The notes below the pieces were generated by a model, which saw nothing but the letters and a program-made list of their open reading frames with translations, searched no databases and was not told where the DNA came from. A stretch of DNA of 64,000 nt from Fasciolopsis buskii. Lineage: Eukaryota > Platyhelminthes > Trematoda > Plagiorchiida > Fasciolidae. The stretch covers positions 52,167-116,166 of the forward strand of contig LUCM01007409.1 of the NCBI GenBank assembly GCA_008360955.1, given 5' to 3'. Positions 1 through 10,700 of this stretch are shown piece by piece. How positions within the stretch are numbered: position 1 is the stretch's first letter; every line of letters begins with the position of its first letter. A program made the translations under genes and the position numbers.

Positions 1-825
1 CTGGCCCTCGGGATCAGCGCCTCCCGCAACTATTTCGGTGGACGGATCCACTCACTGAAGCGGAGATCATACGACAACTAGTAGAGCACCGGTTTGCTTT
101 TCAAAGGCCAATGATAATCGTGTTCTTGGACATTTGCGCAGCTTCTGAATTCGTTGATAGGTCTGCACTATGGCACTGCTTTTTGGAGGATGGGGCACCT
201 GAGAAGTATGTGTTGGTCTTCACAGAGTTGTACCGTCATTCGCCAGGTCGAGTTAGGCCTTATGGACCGCTTTCACCACCCTTCGTCATCTCCAGTGGAG
301 TAAGGCAAGGCTGCCTATATCCCATTTCTTTTCAACTTCATCATAGTGGATGTTTCACAGGACGCTTTATCTGATCTTTTAGATGATGATGTTAAACTCC
401 TTCCAGGGAACAGAGCACTGACTTAGAGTATGCAGATGATATCGTCCTGCTGTATGACAATGCACAGGCAATTCAACCTGCGTTAGATCGCGTTGTATGC
501 GCTTTCAACCTTCAAAATCCAAATTACTTCTTCAGGATAATCGCTCTACATCGCTTTCGGTAGCTTGGACACGTATTGCATATGCTTGCCAATTATCTAC
601 CTTTTTGTGCTCTTTTTCACGTGCTGGGCAAAGTTGGAAGAAACGACGTGCACTTAGCCTACGACTTCCCGTAGAGGTATGAATACTTCAGTTTTGGCGT
701 TGACTTCGGTTGATGCTTCCCGCCTTTTTGGTTGGGGCCCAAGATGTGTGGATTGTTCTTGGTTGGTGATGCTCAGAGATATGACTCAGGGACGAAATCA
801 GTGGCTTGAATGCAGTGTTGTCTGT
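1..825 (+). mobile_element. RTE-type non-LTR retrotransposon fragment (reverse transcriptase to C-terminus), degenerate
   Basis: The translation shows reverse transcriptase blocks: VFLDICAASEFVDRSALW at about 120-172, GVRQGC at about 297-314, and the catalytic YADD at 429-440, followed by PSKSKLLLQD at about 506-535. The element's C-terminal signature (ASRLFGWGP, then RDMTQGRNQW) follows at about 715-810. In RTE elements this protein carries an apurinic-type endonuclease and a reverse transcriptase that copies the element at a nicked target. This copy is dead: the frame shifts between the GVRQGC block and YADD, a TAG (561-563) replaces the tryptophan of the conserved RWLGH-like block, and about 400 bp between LLQD and that block are missing compared with the second copy at 38.7-40.2 kb. 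It enters from beyond the window edge and precedes the IQCA1-like exons, presumably inside an intron of that gene. Confidence 0.85.
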
Positions 826-2219
826 CCGTAGAACTCTTCCGCTTTAAAGGCACTGAAATCATTCAGAAAATTCACAAAATGTGTACGGTGAAAACGAAAA
901 GTGGGTCTTTGGTCTGTTCGTTTTCATTGTTTTTGCCGCCTTTTTTCTGTCTTCTGTGAACTTCTGAAACGTTCTACAGCTTCCCTATCGTACAACGTTC
1001 ATTTCTGCAAACTGGCTCGTTTAATTGCTTATCCGTTCGCTTCTGGTTACTGTCCGTGAAAGTCCTCAATTATTCCTGTTGGTTAATATTGTCATAGTTT
1101 TTCTTTTGCACAGTGTTTTACTAAATGCATGCTCGGCTTAACCGTTGCTACACTCTGTTAAATCGTTTCTGTTACATGGCGTATGGGTGTTTAGGCTCTG
1201 ACAACCTACTGATATCGTTCAAAGTTATTGTCGCGAAAATGCTCGGGCATTCTGACCAGTTGCGAAATCCGAAATTTGACCTGATACTGCTTTCTTTTAT
1301 CCAACCGTGTATTTGTTTGTCACCGATTTCGCTTCCTAATAATATCACTATTATTATTTTTATCTTAGATAACTTTTATACCGATTACACCATATGACCC
1401 GGCGGCCCTGTACAACGGGGTTGTTCTTGTGATTCCTTCACAGGTAGTAAGAGCTAACATCTCCAACGTTTTGTTCACTCGTAGAAGACTGTTCTTTGAT
1501 TATGCGATCAATCCAGTTGCTAAGGTTTGTACTGATGATTTAATAGATCGATTGATCTCTTGATTTCCACGATAATTTTTGTCTTATTCACAAAAAACAG
1601 TTAGGAAGTTGTAGAAACGTCGGCTTTTGCATATACTAGCAACGTGAATTCAGCTCCTCCATAGATTTAGTCAGCATCGGAATAGGAGGTCATAGGTTAG
1701 AGAGGTCGTGAACACAACAAATCGCGAATAGGTCAAAAGCATTTCGCGGACGGATTGGAGATGTTCCCAAGTTATAAACATCGAGGACAACAAAAACCCG
1801 GAACTTGGGGTCTTGTATTATCTGAAGGTTAGCCTTGTCTGACTAAAAGAAAACCTCCGAAGAATCACTGTATGATTCTTAAATAGACTATTCATCAACA
1901 AACACTTCTAATGATCCTAACGAGATTCCAATGCAGTCTAAGAAAGCAGTATGCAAGTTTACGATGGTTGGACACCGGCGCGCCGGGTTCGCATGCCTGA
2001 CGAGCGCCAGAAATCACAAAACTAGCCGCGCGATTCTGAGGAATTATATCCGTTTATCCGTATGAGAGTCATACTACTTACAACGATATAGTTAGATAGC
2101 GTATGTCAAGTAATCTTCCAATGTTACAACTTCGCCAACCATTGTGAGAACCAAAGAAAGACCAACGAGCACCACCTGACTTTCTTTCGTATTCATGTCC
2201 ATCTTATTCCCGCTCACAG
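826..2219. other. Presumed IQCA1 intron sequence, no gene seen
   Basis: This stretch lies between the RTE remnant and the first recognisable IQCA1-like exon. I searched it for the preceding family exon (the AAA module segment just before the DPKRLKK-type motif) and did not find it, so that exon is probably upstream of the window. The only ORF of note (1125-1397) has low-complexity composition and no recognisable motif. Confidence 0.5.
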
Positions 2220-2397
2220 ACAGATCCAAAAAGATTGAAGAAAGAGCTACCGAAGGCAATGAAAGTCTTGCGACCGGAGGATCGTGTTCTATTGGTTGGC
2301 TGTTCTTCAGCTCCATTTGATGCGGAAGTGAGACCATTCTGTGGTCTTTATCAGAAAATTATTCTCATACCAAGACCGGATTATACGACAAGATACC
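2220..2397 (+). CDS. IQCA1: IQ and AAA domain-containing protein 1 (DRC11-like), exon with AAA sensor region
   Basis: The exon starts after a CACAG acceptor at 2215-2219 and ends before GTGAGT at 2398. It reads [12 protein letters not shown], then [23 protein letters not shown] and [12 protein letters not shown]. These match the IQCA1 (DRC11) family in order; the DPKRLKK and IILIPRPDY blocks are highly characteristic. The VLLVG segment with the following APFDAE corresponds to the sensor-1 side of the AAA+ fold, so the Walker A exon must lie upstream, outside the window. DRC11 is a subunit of the nexin-dynein regulatory complex that links outer doublet microtubules in motile cilia and flagella. 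The exon ends in phase 1 (C of a codon) and joins exactly to the exon at 6520. The paralogue IQCA1L cannot be excluded. Confidence 0.87.
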
Positions 2398-2440
2398 GTG
2401 AGTTGTGCTCATTGTAACAAATTTCAGACTTCAAAATCCC

Positions 2441-3273
2441 TTAAAAACAATTTAAGCTGCACCTGAATGACATGTGCGGATAAGCGCAAGGTATTAAACA
2501 AACAGACAGCAGATCCTCTGTATTGGACTCACGTAACTTGTGACACAGATTGCTGGAACAGCGCACTTTAATGTGCCCTTCGGAGTTCGCGTGAACAGAG
2601 TGGAAATTGTTCCAAGTCATTTCTGGGCTGATACGGTTCAGTCCGCACAATTGCTTGAACCTATAGTTCCCTCGAGGATGTTCAAGTTTGCAGTGGTTGG
2701 AGCTTCCAAATCAGCAAGCTTAATTGGTTCAGTGAGAACTTCATTTGCGCAATTCGAGTTCGGTTTATCCAGACTTCGGTTTTTTCCCCGATTCTTGCAA
2801 AAACGAATTTGTGTGCCCACAACGTCTCCATCACCAACTGGCTCTGGATGAGGCGGTCTCTAATCACACCCTGTAAATTTTACGATTCGGCGCACGCACA
2901 TAAATTCGTTTCTCATAAGAGACGGGAGAAAGAACCCTGAACTCGGAATACCACTTAGGTCTTTAAGGGGTTGCGGGATTTCAAGGCAGTCGGAAATGGA
3001 AAGGTTGCGAAGATATTTATCAGAAAAATATGAAAATCGCTGGTAAGATTGAACATCTGATGGACCTCTTGTGGTTTTTAACCCACTTTGTATTACCTGG
3101 AAGCCGTTGGCATCAATCCGGTGACTGCATAGTCTATCTGTGGGCTCTCGATGCACGCTCTTCATTAATGACCAAATAGTCCCAAGTTGAATCAGTGTAG
3201 CCTTCCCATGGAGAACTAGAAAAGTCAAGTATATCAATGAAACAGTTTTAATTAAACAACCACCAACTGTCAT
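2441..3273 (-). pseudogene. Unrecognised degenerate coding-like region in IQCA1 intron
   Basis: On the minus strand one frame is open from 3273 to 2638 (212 codons) except for a single TAG at 2860-2862. A shifted frame then continues from 2650 to 2441 (69 codons). Such stop-poor length is unlikely by chance in AT-rich DNA. The translation is of mixed composition, with blocks such as LCSHRIDANGFQVIQSGLK, FLPSLMRNEFMCVRR and KLADLEAPTTANLNILEG. I do not recognise a family. The opposite strand also carries a 103-codon ORF (2540-2851), so the coding strand is not certain. It sits antisense in the first visible IQCA1 intron and could be a decayed transposon ORF or a retrocopy. Confidence 0.45.
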
Positions 3274-6200
3274 GACTGGTTATGAATCTAAGTTCTAGCT
3301 CATTTACTGGGCTGATTTCACGGCATAGAGTTGAGCTACGTTTGTTAGAGACTAATAATTAGTTGCATTTAATAAATGATGCTTGAATTCCAAACCCTGA
3401 CGTTTGACTCTTAAATTGCACTGCCATACTCAGGAACTGTGGATACTGGCATGAAACAGGTTTAGTCCAAGTATACCACTATTGTGGCCGAGGATTTTAA
3501 AAGATCTTTAGATTATATGTACAAATATATCATGAATTATCGTTCATGCACATAAACAAAATTTGTGCTCCTACAAAACGAGTGAGCTAGCGGAATGATT
3601 TGCAACATTCAACAGTGCTTAGAAAATAAAAGTCGGGCTGTTAGCCGTCAGAACACGAGTGCATAATCCAACGGTGCTTGATTCCGGTCAAGAATGACAG
3701 TCGAAATAACGCCACAGACGGTTATCTTTCCATGGCCATATTAATTGTAGAACAATATCCCAGTACGCTGATCCAGAGGATGTGAATTCGATCATCTGCG
3801 GGAATTACTGCGTGACAGGTCAGGGGATAGGCGTCAGCATACCTGAACACGACACTGTATTAGATTGATCAGTAGGCTTAAGGAATACTCATGCAGCGGG
3901 AAGAACAATGATTCACTGACCGGTTCAGATTATAAAGCACCGCTGCTGATTGTTTGCATTTTTGGAGTGATCCTTAGTGTTTCTGTGATAACGGTATGGT
4001 TTGCTTGCGGAGAACTGTGGTTTTATTTTGATGCTGCCGTCTCGGTAGTTGAAGGACACAACGAGAGAAGTTATGCGGTATGATATCCCGTTTTGTCCTG
4101 GTCAAGCGGCCAACATCACTATGTTTCAACCCGAATTTCGCCGGTTCGAATTCTGCAGCGACCGGCCAACATCCTCCCCCTCTGGTAGCTCGCAGTTGGC
4201 CGCAACTTCTCTCCCAACAAGGATCTAAATTGTTTTAAATTAAGAGAAGAAATTGAAAGAATTGAAAATATGTGTATGACGGAAATAAACTATCTTCGTC
4301 CAGTTATAGAGCAGCCTGAATAACTTCGTTTATCCACAACGTGAGCAGTTAATTTCAGGGATTGGTTGTTTTCAAATGACTAGCACCTTCCGTGATTGAG
4401 GATGAAACGGTATGTGCTCTGTAAATGGCCCCGTTGGTATTCTATTTGCGACATTTTATCTGTATACTTTTGGGTAGGGACATTTTTGGGCTTTAAAGTT
4501 AAGACCTGTCATCAGACAACCGGGGTTATCAAACCCTTGTCCATTAAATTCGGCGGTGCCATTCATGTGCCTTTTAATTATTCTTACTTTTAGGCGACCG
4601 TTGCTAAAAGTGGTCTGTAACTCATTTTTTGCTGACTCCAGACGATGTGACTTCATTCTGGCCCTCGACACCTGTCGCATAAGTGTTACTTTTCCGTGAG
4701 TCACGGCCAGACGAGCCGAACAGAGCCTATGTATATCCCCCCAAACAACGGACTATTAGATATCCGACAAGCAGTAGCCAATCGTAACCAACATGCACAG
4801 CACACTGTTCGATTATTCCTGACTAACATTGGCAGTAGTGGCACCACAGATCAAGGGAAGCGAGCTAGAAGAAACGCAATTAATATGATTAAGAAAATAA
4901 CAACAGCAGCAGCCAAGTAACTCCATGTACTGACTACAGAATCCACGGCATGAATCGTGCTGGTGCGTAAAAGGAGTAACCATGTTGCAGACATCGGGAC
5001 TGCGTGAAAGATGAAGAAAAAATAAGTTGTTGACCACGGTTATGGTAAAGAAAGCTGACGGGACTGGCTGATGCTCGAGTCGGAACGTCAGCAAATCTTC
5101 GATGAATCGAAAGCAGACCAAGTGACATCAAAAACTACCGGCTGGGAACAGGTATTAAAACGGACAAATGACGTTGCAAGTCACATCGCACAGGAAGCTA
5201 GATGAGGGGTCTGAAATAACGCTTCTATCGGGAGAAAAAGCATTCGTTATGCAGATGATCACCAGTAGTGAATCGTTTTAAGAAATAATGTGATCCATAG
5301 TCATTAAGGGCTATAATCCAGGATTTAGACTAAACAAATGGATATAAAATTGGATTAGTTTGGTTTTCTGATGGTGAGAAAATTTTATCGATTCTGACAT
5401 CCGGATCCCGTCCCTCATGACTGCGAAAAGTAATAAACTGAAAAAGTATCTGGATGGCGCTCAAAACTCCACCAAAAGGTTTTACAATAAACCAAAATCC
5501 ATTTTGTAGGTGAAGTATAATTGGAAGTTACACCTTCGAATCTCCTTTACTGCTAATTAAGAAATATTTATACCTTCTGTAATTATTCCTTACCCACCAC
5601 CATTGTCGTGCTTGTGTATGCCCCAGTCGACTGCAGCTGTCCTTACCCCAAGGACGAGCTTTACCCTTACTTGTCCTGACTACTTTAGAGTGTACGTTTA
5701 GCAGACATTGTGATCGACGCTGATAGTTTTAGTGCCTAATTTGACTTTGGAGAAACAGAAGTCCACACTGGAGATCCCGGTCGATCGAACAGCGATCGCG
5801 TCATTCAGGCTTTTCCCGGCCACAAACTTTATCCGGCGCACCATAACTTCTGTCAAAAAAGATAAGGGGTCGGTTACTGAGTCCCAGAACTCAGTCAATC
5901 AGACACTAAATTTGGATAGATCAAGGTGCTTGGGACGTGTGATGTGTATGTCTGTAGACCGCCTGCCTTGGCGTGCCCTGTTTTCCAAGGCAGTTATCAG
6001 ATAGAAGGGTCAAAGTGGTTAGTTCATGACCTACGGAGAATGTATGGAGACCCTAGTCAGTACACTTTTTCTTGTCCTCTTCTGAACACATGCTTGCAGT
6101 GTTTTTGTGGATCAATAATCAGTCTCAAAGGGACGTCTTCAATCAAAGACTGACTATATTTTATCTCATTTTCAAGCACCTACAGGTGTCTCCATGGCGT

Positions 6201-6519
6201 ACGCATACTTTATCCTGTCTTAAAACCGGAATTTAGTGGTAAACTTATCAGGATTGTTCGATGTTTCTGCATTAGCGTGATTCTGTGCTTTAAAGGCCTA
6301 AGTGGTTTGTCAGTTTCCAGGAGACAAGGTTTATGCACCTCTTTGCTCTCTTGTTTTGGACTCGAATTGGGTTTTTGCGATGTCGATTTACAAAGGTATG
6401 CCTTCGGGGAAGCTTTTGGTGTGGAACGCATAGCTTTAAATGTACTGGAAAGAATCCAAGTTTAAACTGCCCAGAAACAATAGAAGCTATCCTGTTTTTT
6501 CAAATTGGTGATTTTTCAG
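3274..6519. other. IQCA1 intron, remainder
   Basis: The intron runs from GTGAGT at 2398 to TTTTTCAG ending at 6519. Apart from the coding-like stretch at its start I see no exon. A tRNA B-box-like motif (GGTTCGAATTCTG, about 4142-4154) may be a SINE remnant but has no convincing A box. ORFs at 4696-4920 and 5732-6004 have no recognisable motif. Confidence 0.6.
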
Positions 6520-6758
6520 TTTTGTGGCGCGCATTGATTGTCCGTCATAATGGCATTCTAAATACAAATCTGGATATTACATCACTGAGCAAAATATCCG
6601 ATGGTTATACCGCTGGTCACATCGCTCAAGCATGTCGACAAGTTTTGACAGAGCGACGATTGGCTCAATTAAGCCGTCGGCGTCTGGTCGCTTCCGAGTT
6701 CGTATCTCCACTTGCTCAAATTGAACCTGTGTACGCAGAGGAAGAGGAAGCTTACAAG
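6520..6758 (+). CDS. IQCA1: IQ and AAA domain-containing protein 1 (DRC11-like), penultimate exon, AAA lid
   Basis: This exon is bounded by ATTTTTCAG (acceptor) and AAG/GTAAGC (donor at 6759). The C left by the previous exon plus TT restores a leucine codon and the frame continues as LLWRALIVRHNG, ISDGYTAGHIAQACRQVL, then a basic helix and QIEPVYAEEEEAYK. The family's AAA lid has the same order: W-x-x-I-I-x-x-x-G, then D-G-[FY]-T-x-G-H-I, then NPVYKEEEE. It forms the C-terminal lid of the single AAA module of DRC11, packed in the nexin-dynein regulatory complex. It ends in phase 0 and joins to the exon at 9196. Confidence 0.9.
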
Positions 6759-9195
6759 GTAAGCAATAGCTTGATAATGTTTCTCGTCCTTTGAAAACGG
6801 AACAAAGTAATTCTGTTTCAGCCCACTAAATGTAACGTAATGGAATACGATCCATACTGTATTTCGTAGCGATCCGGTGGCAGATTTTGGCCGTACAAAA
6901 GTTAATGATCTTAAAGAACCAGACTAATCAAAAGGAAAGGTGCCCCAAAGGTTCCTTATTTATCCCATGGGTAATCCCACAATGGTTGAAAACACCTTCT
7001 GGCCCATTTCATGACATTTTGAACCCAGTACCATATGTTCAGAACAGCACCGCAGAAACAGTAATTGTAATGTCAGTAATTTTAGGCCATTAAAACTCTT
7101 TCGTAACGAAAACATTATTTTGTTATTTTTCCGGTTTGAACTTGAAAAAAGGGTATCACTTTTATTAAATATAAAATGCAATAGAAACTAATCACATTCT
7201 TAATTCGTCAGCGCAATAATGTGGTATCGTTTGCTTCAAAGAATTTAGTGTGCTTTTCGGTATTTCAGGACACTTCGTTAATATTAGTGAAGGGTGGTCC
7301 AATGTAAAACAATCAGTGAAAATGATACTTACGTATACCTTGGATTACAAATGCCCCGTTGTACTGCTTGATTAGGGGTTGCGGTATTCATTTCAAAATC
7401 GTTCAGTCCAGATTAGAGTCTTAATCATGGGCTCGTTGGATAAGCTCTGCTGCTGCTAATCCTAGTTTTCACATGCGGCCCCGAAACAGGAATCTCTCTC
7501 CATAGGCCAGAAATCGGAATTCGTACATGAAAACATCCCTGCATAAACTCTCTCAGTATGCATTCCTCCGGTTCAGTAACAGCGAGCCATTCGAGTAATA
7601 ATTATTCGACGGTGGAATTCAAAGTTGTAAAATTTTAGCCAATGGGATTGTTCTTTTAGGGGTACCATGTCGTGAGTCGACGATTGATTCAATAAATTAT
7701 TTCTCTATTCTGTTAGAAGCTACCAAAATTAACCGATTAGACCTGTATATTCATGATTCATCTTCGACTTATCTGCGAAACTTATCAATTAAGTGAACCC
7801 AAAATGTAATAACACTAAGACGTAGAATATCTATTGTATCAATTGTTATTTTGCGCAACATTTTGTCAACATATTTTGGAAACTTTCTGTTCGACTAAAA
7901 GTCGAGCTGGATGAATAATGCACAAAAGTATAATTTCGCCACGTTTTCATCTGCACATTTCCATGCTATATCATGAGAATAGAAGAACGGGTCAGTATAT
8001 GAAGTCCATTACCACATAAGGACACTATAAAATGGTAAAACAAGAATACAAAACGGTGGAACATTGCATGAACGTATAAGGATTTTGTTTTCCCGTTTTC
8101 AGGATTTGGGCCGTTCGCTTTCCGACTTTATCGGCCACAGTACGAAGAAAAGGCAGCCTGATTAGATCAGCAGCTAGTTGAATGTCTTTCTCTAACCCAA
8201 CGTTTCGTAACATCAACAGTTGCTAGTAGCAATACCACTAATACCATCCCTGTCATTACAGCTATCATTACAACGACCAACGCCTTATTAACAGTTTCAT
8301 ATTTTGCATTGCAAAAGTGCCGGTGACAAAGAGGTCTGTTCAGTTAACGTCTTTTAAACGAGGGATTTTACACCAGGTTTCCTTTTGATTTTAAAATATT
8401 GACTAATTGTCCTCGGAAAACCTCTGCCATAGTAGTAGGTTTCACGTGAACAGTTCAGCAAAATCAATATTGTCACATTTACTCAGATTACTTTCGCAGA
8501 ATAAAAGAGAATCTGAAACGAAGCCAACTTCATTGATGACGATTTTTTCTAGCTAGTTGAAATGTAGCCGTTCACATTTACTGCTCACGAATTACCCATT
8601 TTATTATAACTTGACCCGAAACTCGGTACAAAAATTTCGTCTCGGTAGCAATCCTTTACCAGTCTAGGCTCCGGTTTTTCAGAAGGATATCGTGGGAAAA
8701 CGTAAAATTACTCTCAGTCATCGTCTACTTATATTTAGTATGGGTCCGACTAGTACAGTGCGTGCAATCTTGGATACTAGGGCAAAGTCACCGTAATCTG
8801 GAAACTGAGGCCCCGTCTGGATGTGCTTACCTAAAGAGAAAGACCGTCAGCTGCTAAATCTAAAGATGAAGTTCAGTTATTCTTATGCTTCTTTTTAATG
8901 GTAACATACGGCTGAATTATAAAATAAAAGCTTAATTTTCCATGAATTACAAGGTAACCCCCACTGTTAGCTCACAAAGTCAAAATAGCAACGTGAAATG
9001 ATTCGCCCGTAGTTCAATGTCTATCGAGTTTCTAATACATCTGTCCGTATTGAGAGATTTTGTGAATGAGACAAACTTCAATTGTCTTATGCTAAAAGCT
9101 GGCCAGTTAGTAAGCATCAAGTATGAATTATTGTTATTACTATCACCTACTATATTTTCGTCTTAGCTTTCAAAGTTTATCTTGTATCCTTTCAG
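6759..9195. other. Last IQCA1 intron
   Basis: It runs from GTAAGC at 6759 to CCTTTCAG ending at 9195, 2437 bp. I see no exon, repeat family or structured element that I can name. The small ORFs (6887-7093, 8025-8216) have no recognisable motif. Confidence 0.7.
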
Positions 9196-9312
9196 ATCTG
9201 GTACCGAAAAACACCACTAGGCAAACAGAAACAGTTGGCCATGGAAATGGAAGCCGAAGCAGCTGCGCAGGCGGCCAGCGGTAAAAAAGGCGGAGGTAAA
9301 GGGAAGAAATAG
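9196..9312 (+). CDS. IQCA1: IQ and AAA domain-containing protein 1 (DRC11-like), terminal exon with stop
   Basis: Following the CCTTTCAG acceptor the exon encodes IWYRKTPLGKQKQLAMEM, a short Glu/Ala run, and a Gly-Lys tail ending GKKGGGKGKK before TAG (9310-9312). The W-Y-x-K-T-P-L-G-K block is the conserved end of IQCA1/DRC11 proteins, which also finish in a lysine-rich low-complexity tail. With the two preceding exons it gives 177 residues in one frame. This is the 3' end of the gene; the next gene on the other strand ends 6.5 kb downstream. Confidence 0.88.
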   Translation: MWYRKTPLGKQKQLAMEMEAEAAAQAASGKKGGGKGKK

Positions 9313-10271
9313 TTGAAATGAGCTGTACGGACAAAGATATCCAAACAAAAACTTACCGTAGTTCCCAGATGCAGAAAACCTGTACAGATACCGAATGTCT
9401 TTATTACCCTGTTAGGGTGGCAAAACCGATGTAACGGTGAATAGACAGTCCTGGATACGCTATTTCCACTGATCCGAGAGCAAACATTTCGTTTTCTGCT
9501 TGCAACGAATAACAATGACCACAGGATACCTTCTTCTTCAAAATGAATTTACAGAATGGTTCCAGATAAATCACGATTATGGATCAATTTATTTCTTGCG
9601 TTTTGCCCATTATTGTATCAAACCGATTGGTTTGTTTTGGTTCAGCTGAGAAATTATACAAAAGAGGTATATTCCAAGGATACGAGCAACAAATCATTAC
9701 CTTCAAACATATTCGAATCAAACTCCAGCAAGGTAGATATCGGTTGCAATCCTTACCTGAAATCAGCAGATTTTTGGCCGCAATTCAGAATTACGGGGCT
9801 ATATCTCACAACCATTTAGCCTCTACGCACAAACGCCAGCCACGCTGTCTTAAGCACTAAATTTTACTGGAACGTTTTGAGGTCATTGCATTTTCGCAAA
9901 TTGTTTACAAAGATTGGCACTTCATCTTATATAAAGTCGGCAGTCTTGAACTTACGGTTGGCCATTGCATTGGCCTCAAACGTTGGAAAATGAATAAGCT
10001 AATGACAGCAATGGAGCTGTACTTGCGTGATCTGCGTGCATTATATTTGAACTGGTAAAGTATTCACTTCTCTGAATTGAGCCCCCTTTAACTAGGACCA
10101 GGGAATGGTAATCTGTCATCCTAAACTGCATCCCGTTTTCGTTCTTTTCGGGGTTTGTAACTGCAAACCAATATGCTATGTATGTTCCACTGGGGATTTT
10201 CACCTGCACGAGTAGTGTATTTTATCTACTCTTCCACTGAATTGTTGGCTTGTGATGTTTCATTCTTCAAC

Positions 10272-10285
10272 AATAAACTAATAAA
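10272..10285 (+). promoter_or_regulatory. Candidate polyadenylation signals for IQCA1
   Basis: Two AATAAA hexamers lie close together (10272-10277 and 10280-10285), about 960 bp after the stop codon. I saw no closer AATAAA. The implied 3' UTR would be long; a variant signal nearer the stop is equally possible. Confidence 0.35.
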
Positions 10286-10597
10286 AGCACATCGCCACAA
10301 GTTGCAACACCATTCGTCTATCTTGTTGTTGTAATTAATAACCATCGTGGACAACGTCCTTGGGGATGCAAAGTAAGGAGCCTAGCGTTTCACTGGCAAG
10401 GGAGATCAAAGAAGAGTTACTAAACTTGCATTCATAGTTTAGTTCAGTTCAGTTTTTACACCCACCAGCCTTGCCCAAACGTTCTCCGGTTTTGGTTTCT
10501 ACCAAAGAGACAAAAAGAACGAGAAATACTGAAAAATCGACTTCAAAATAAGTTGACGAAGTTTATAGAAAAAAGATGTCGAATGTAATAACATCAC

Positions 10598-10700
10598 CGA
10601 CGTGGCATTGAGTCACGTTACCTACTGTCTCCGACCATCTTTTGGGGGGAAGGGGATCTTGTGGATCCCAACCTGGTAGTCTACCTGAGCTACGCGATCC
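10598..10700 (-). mobile_element. Short RTE retrotransposon 3' terminal remnant
   Basis: The minus strand reads GRLPGWDPQDP, then RWSETVGNVTQ. This matches the RTE C-terminal pattern (RLPGWGPRD, then WLETL-DMAQN) also seen at 715-810 and about 38750-38880. Only this terminal block is convincing. It lies in the spacer between the two convergent genes. Confidence 0.55.

Noticed and set aside
2540..2851. Plus-strand 103-codon ORF as part of IQCA1
   Set aside because: The exons at 2220-2397 and 6520-6758 join exactly in phase and match the family directly; no family sequence corresponds to this ORF.
9192..9515. Minus-strand 107-codon ORF
   Set aside because: It overlaps the terminal IQCA1 exon antisense and has no recognisable motif; treated as a shadow ORF.
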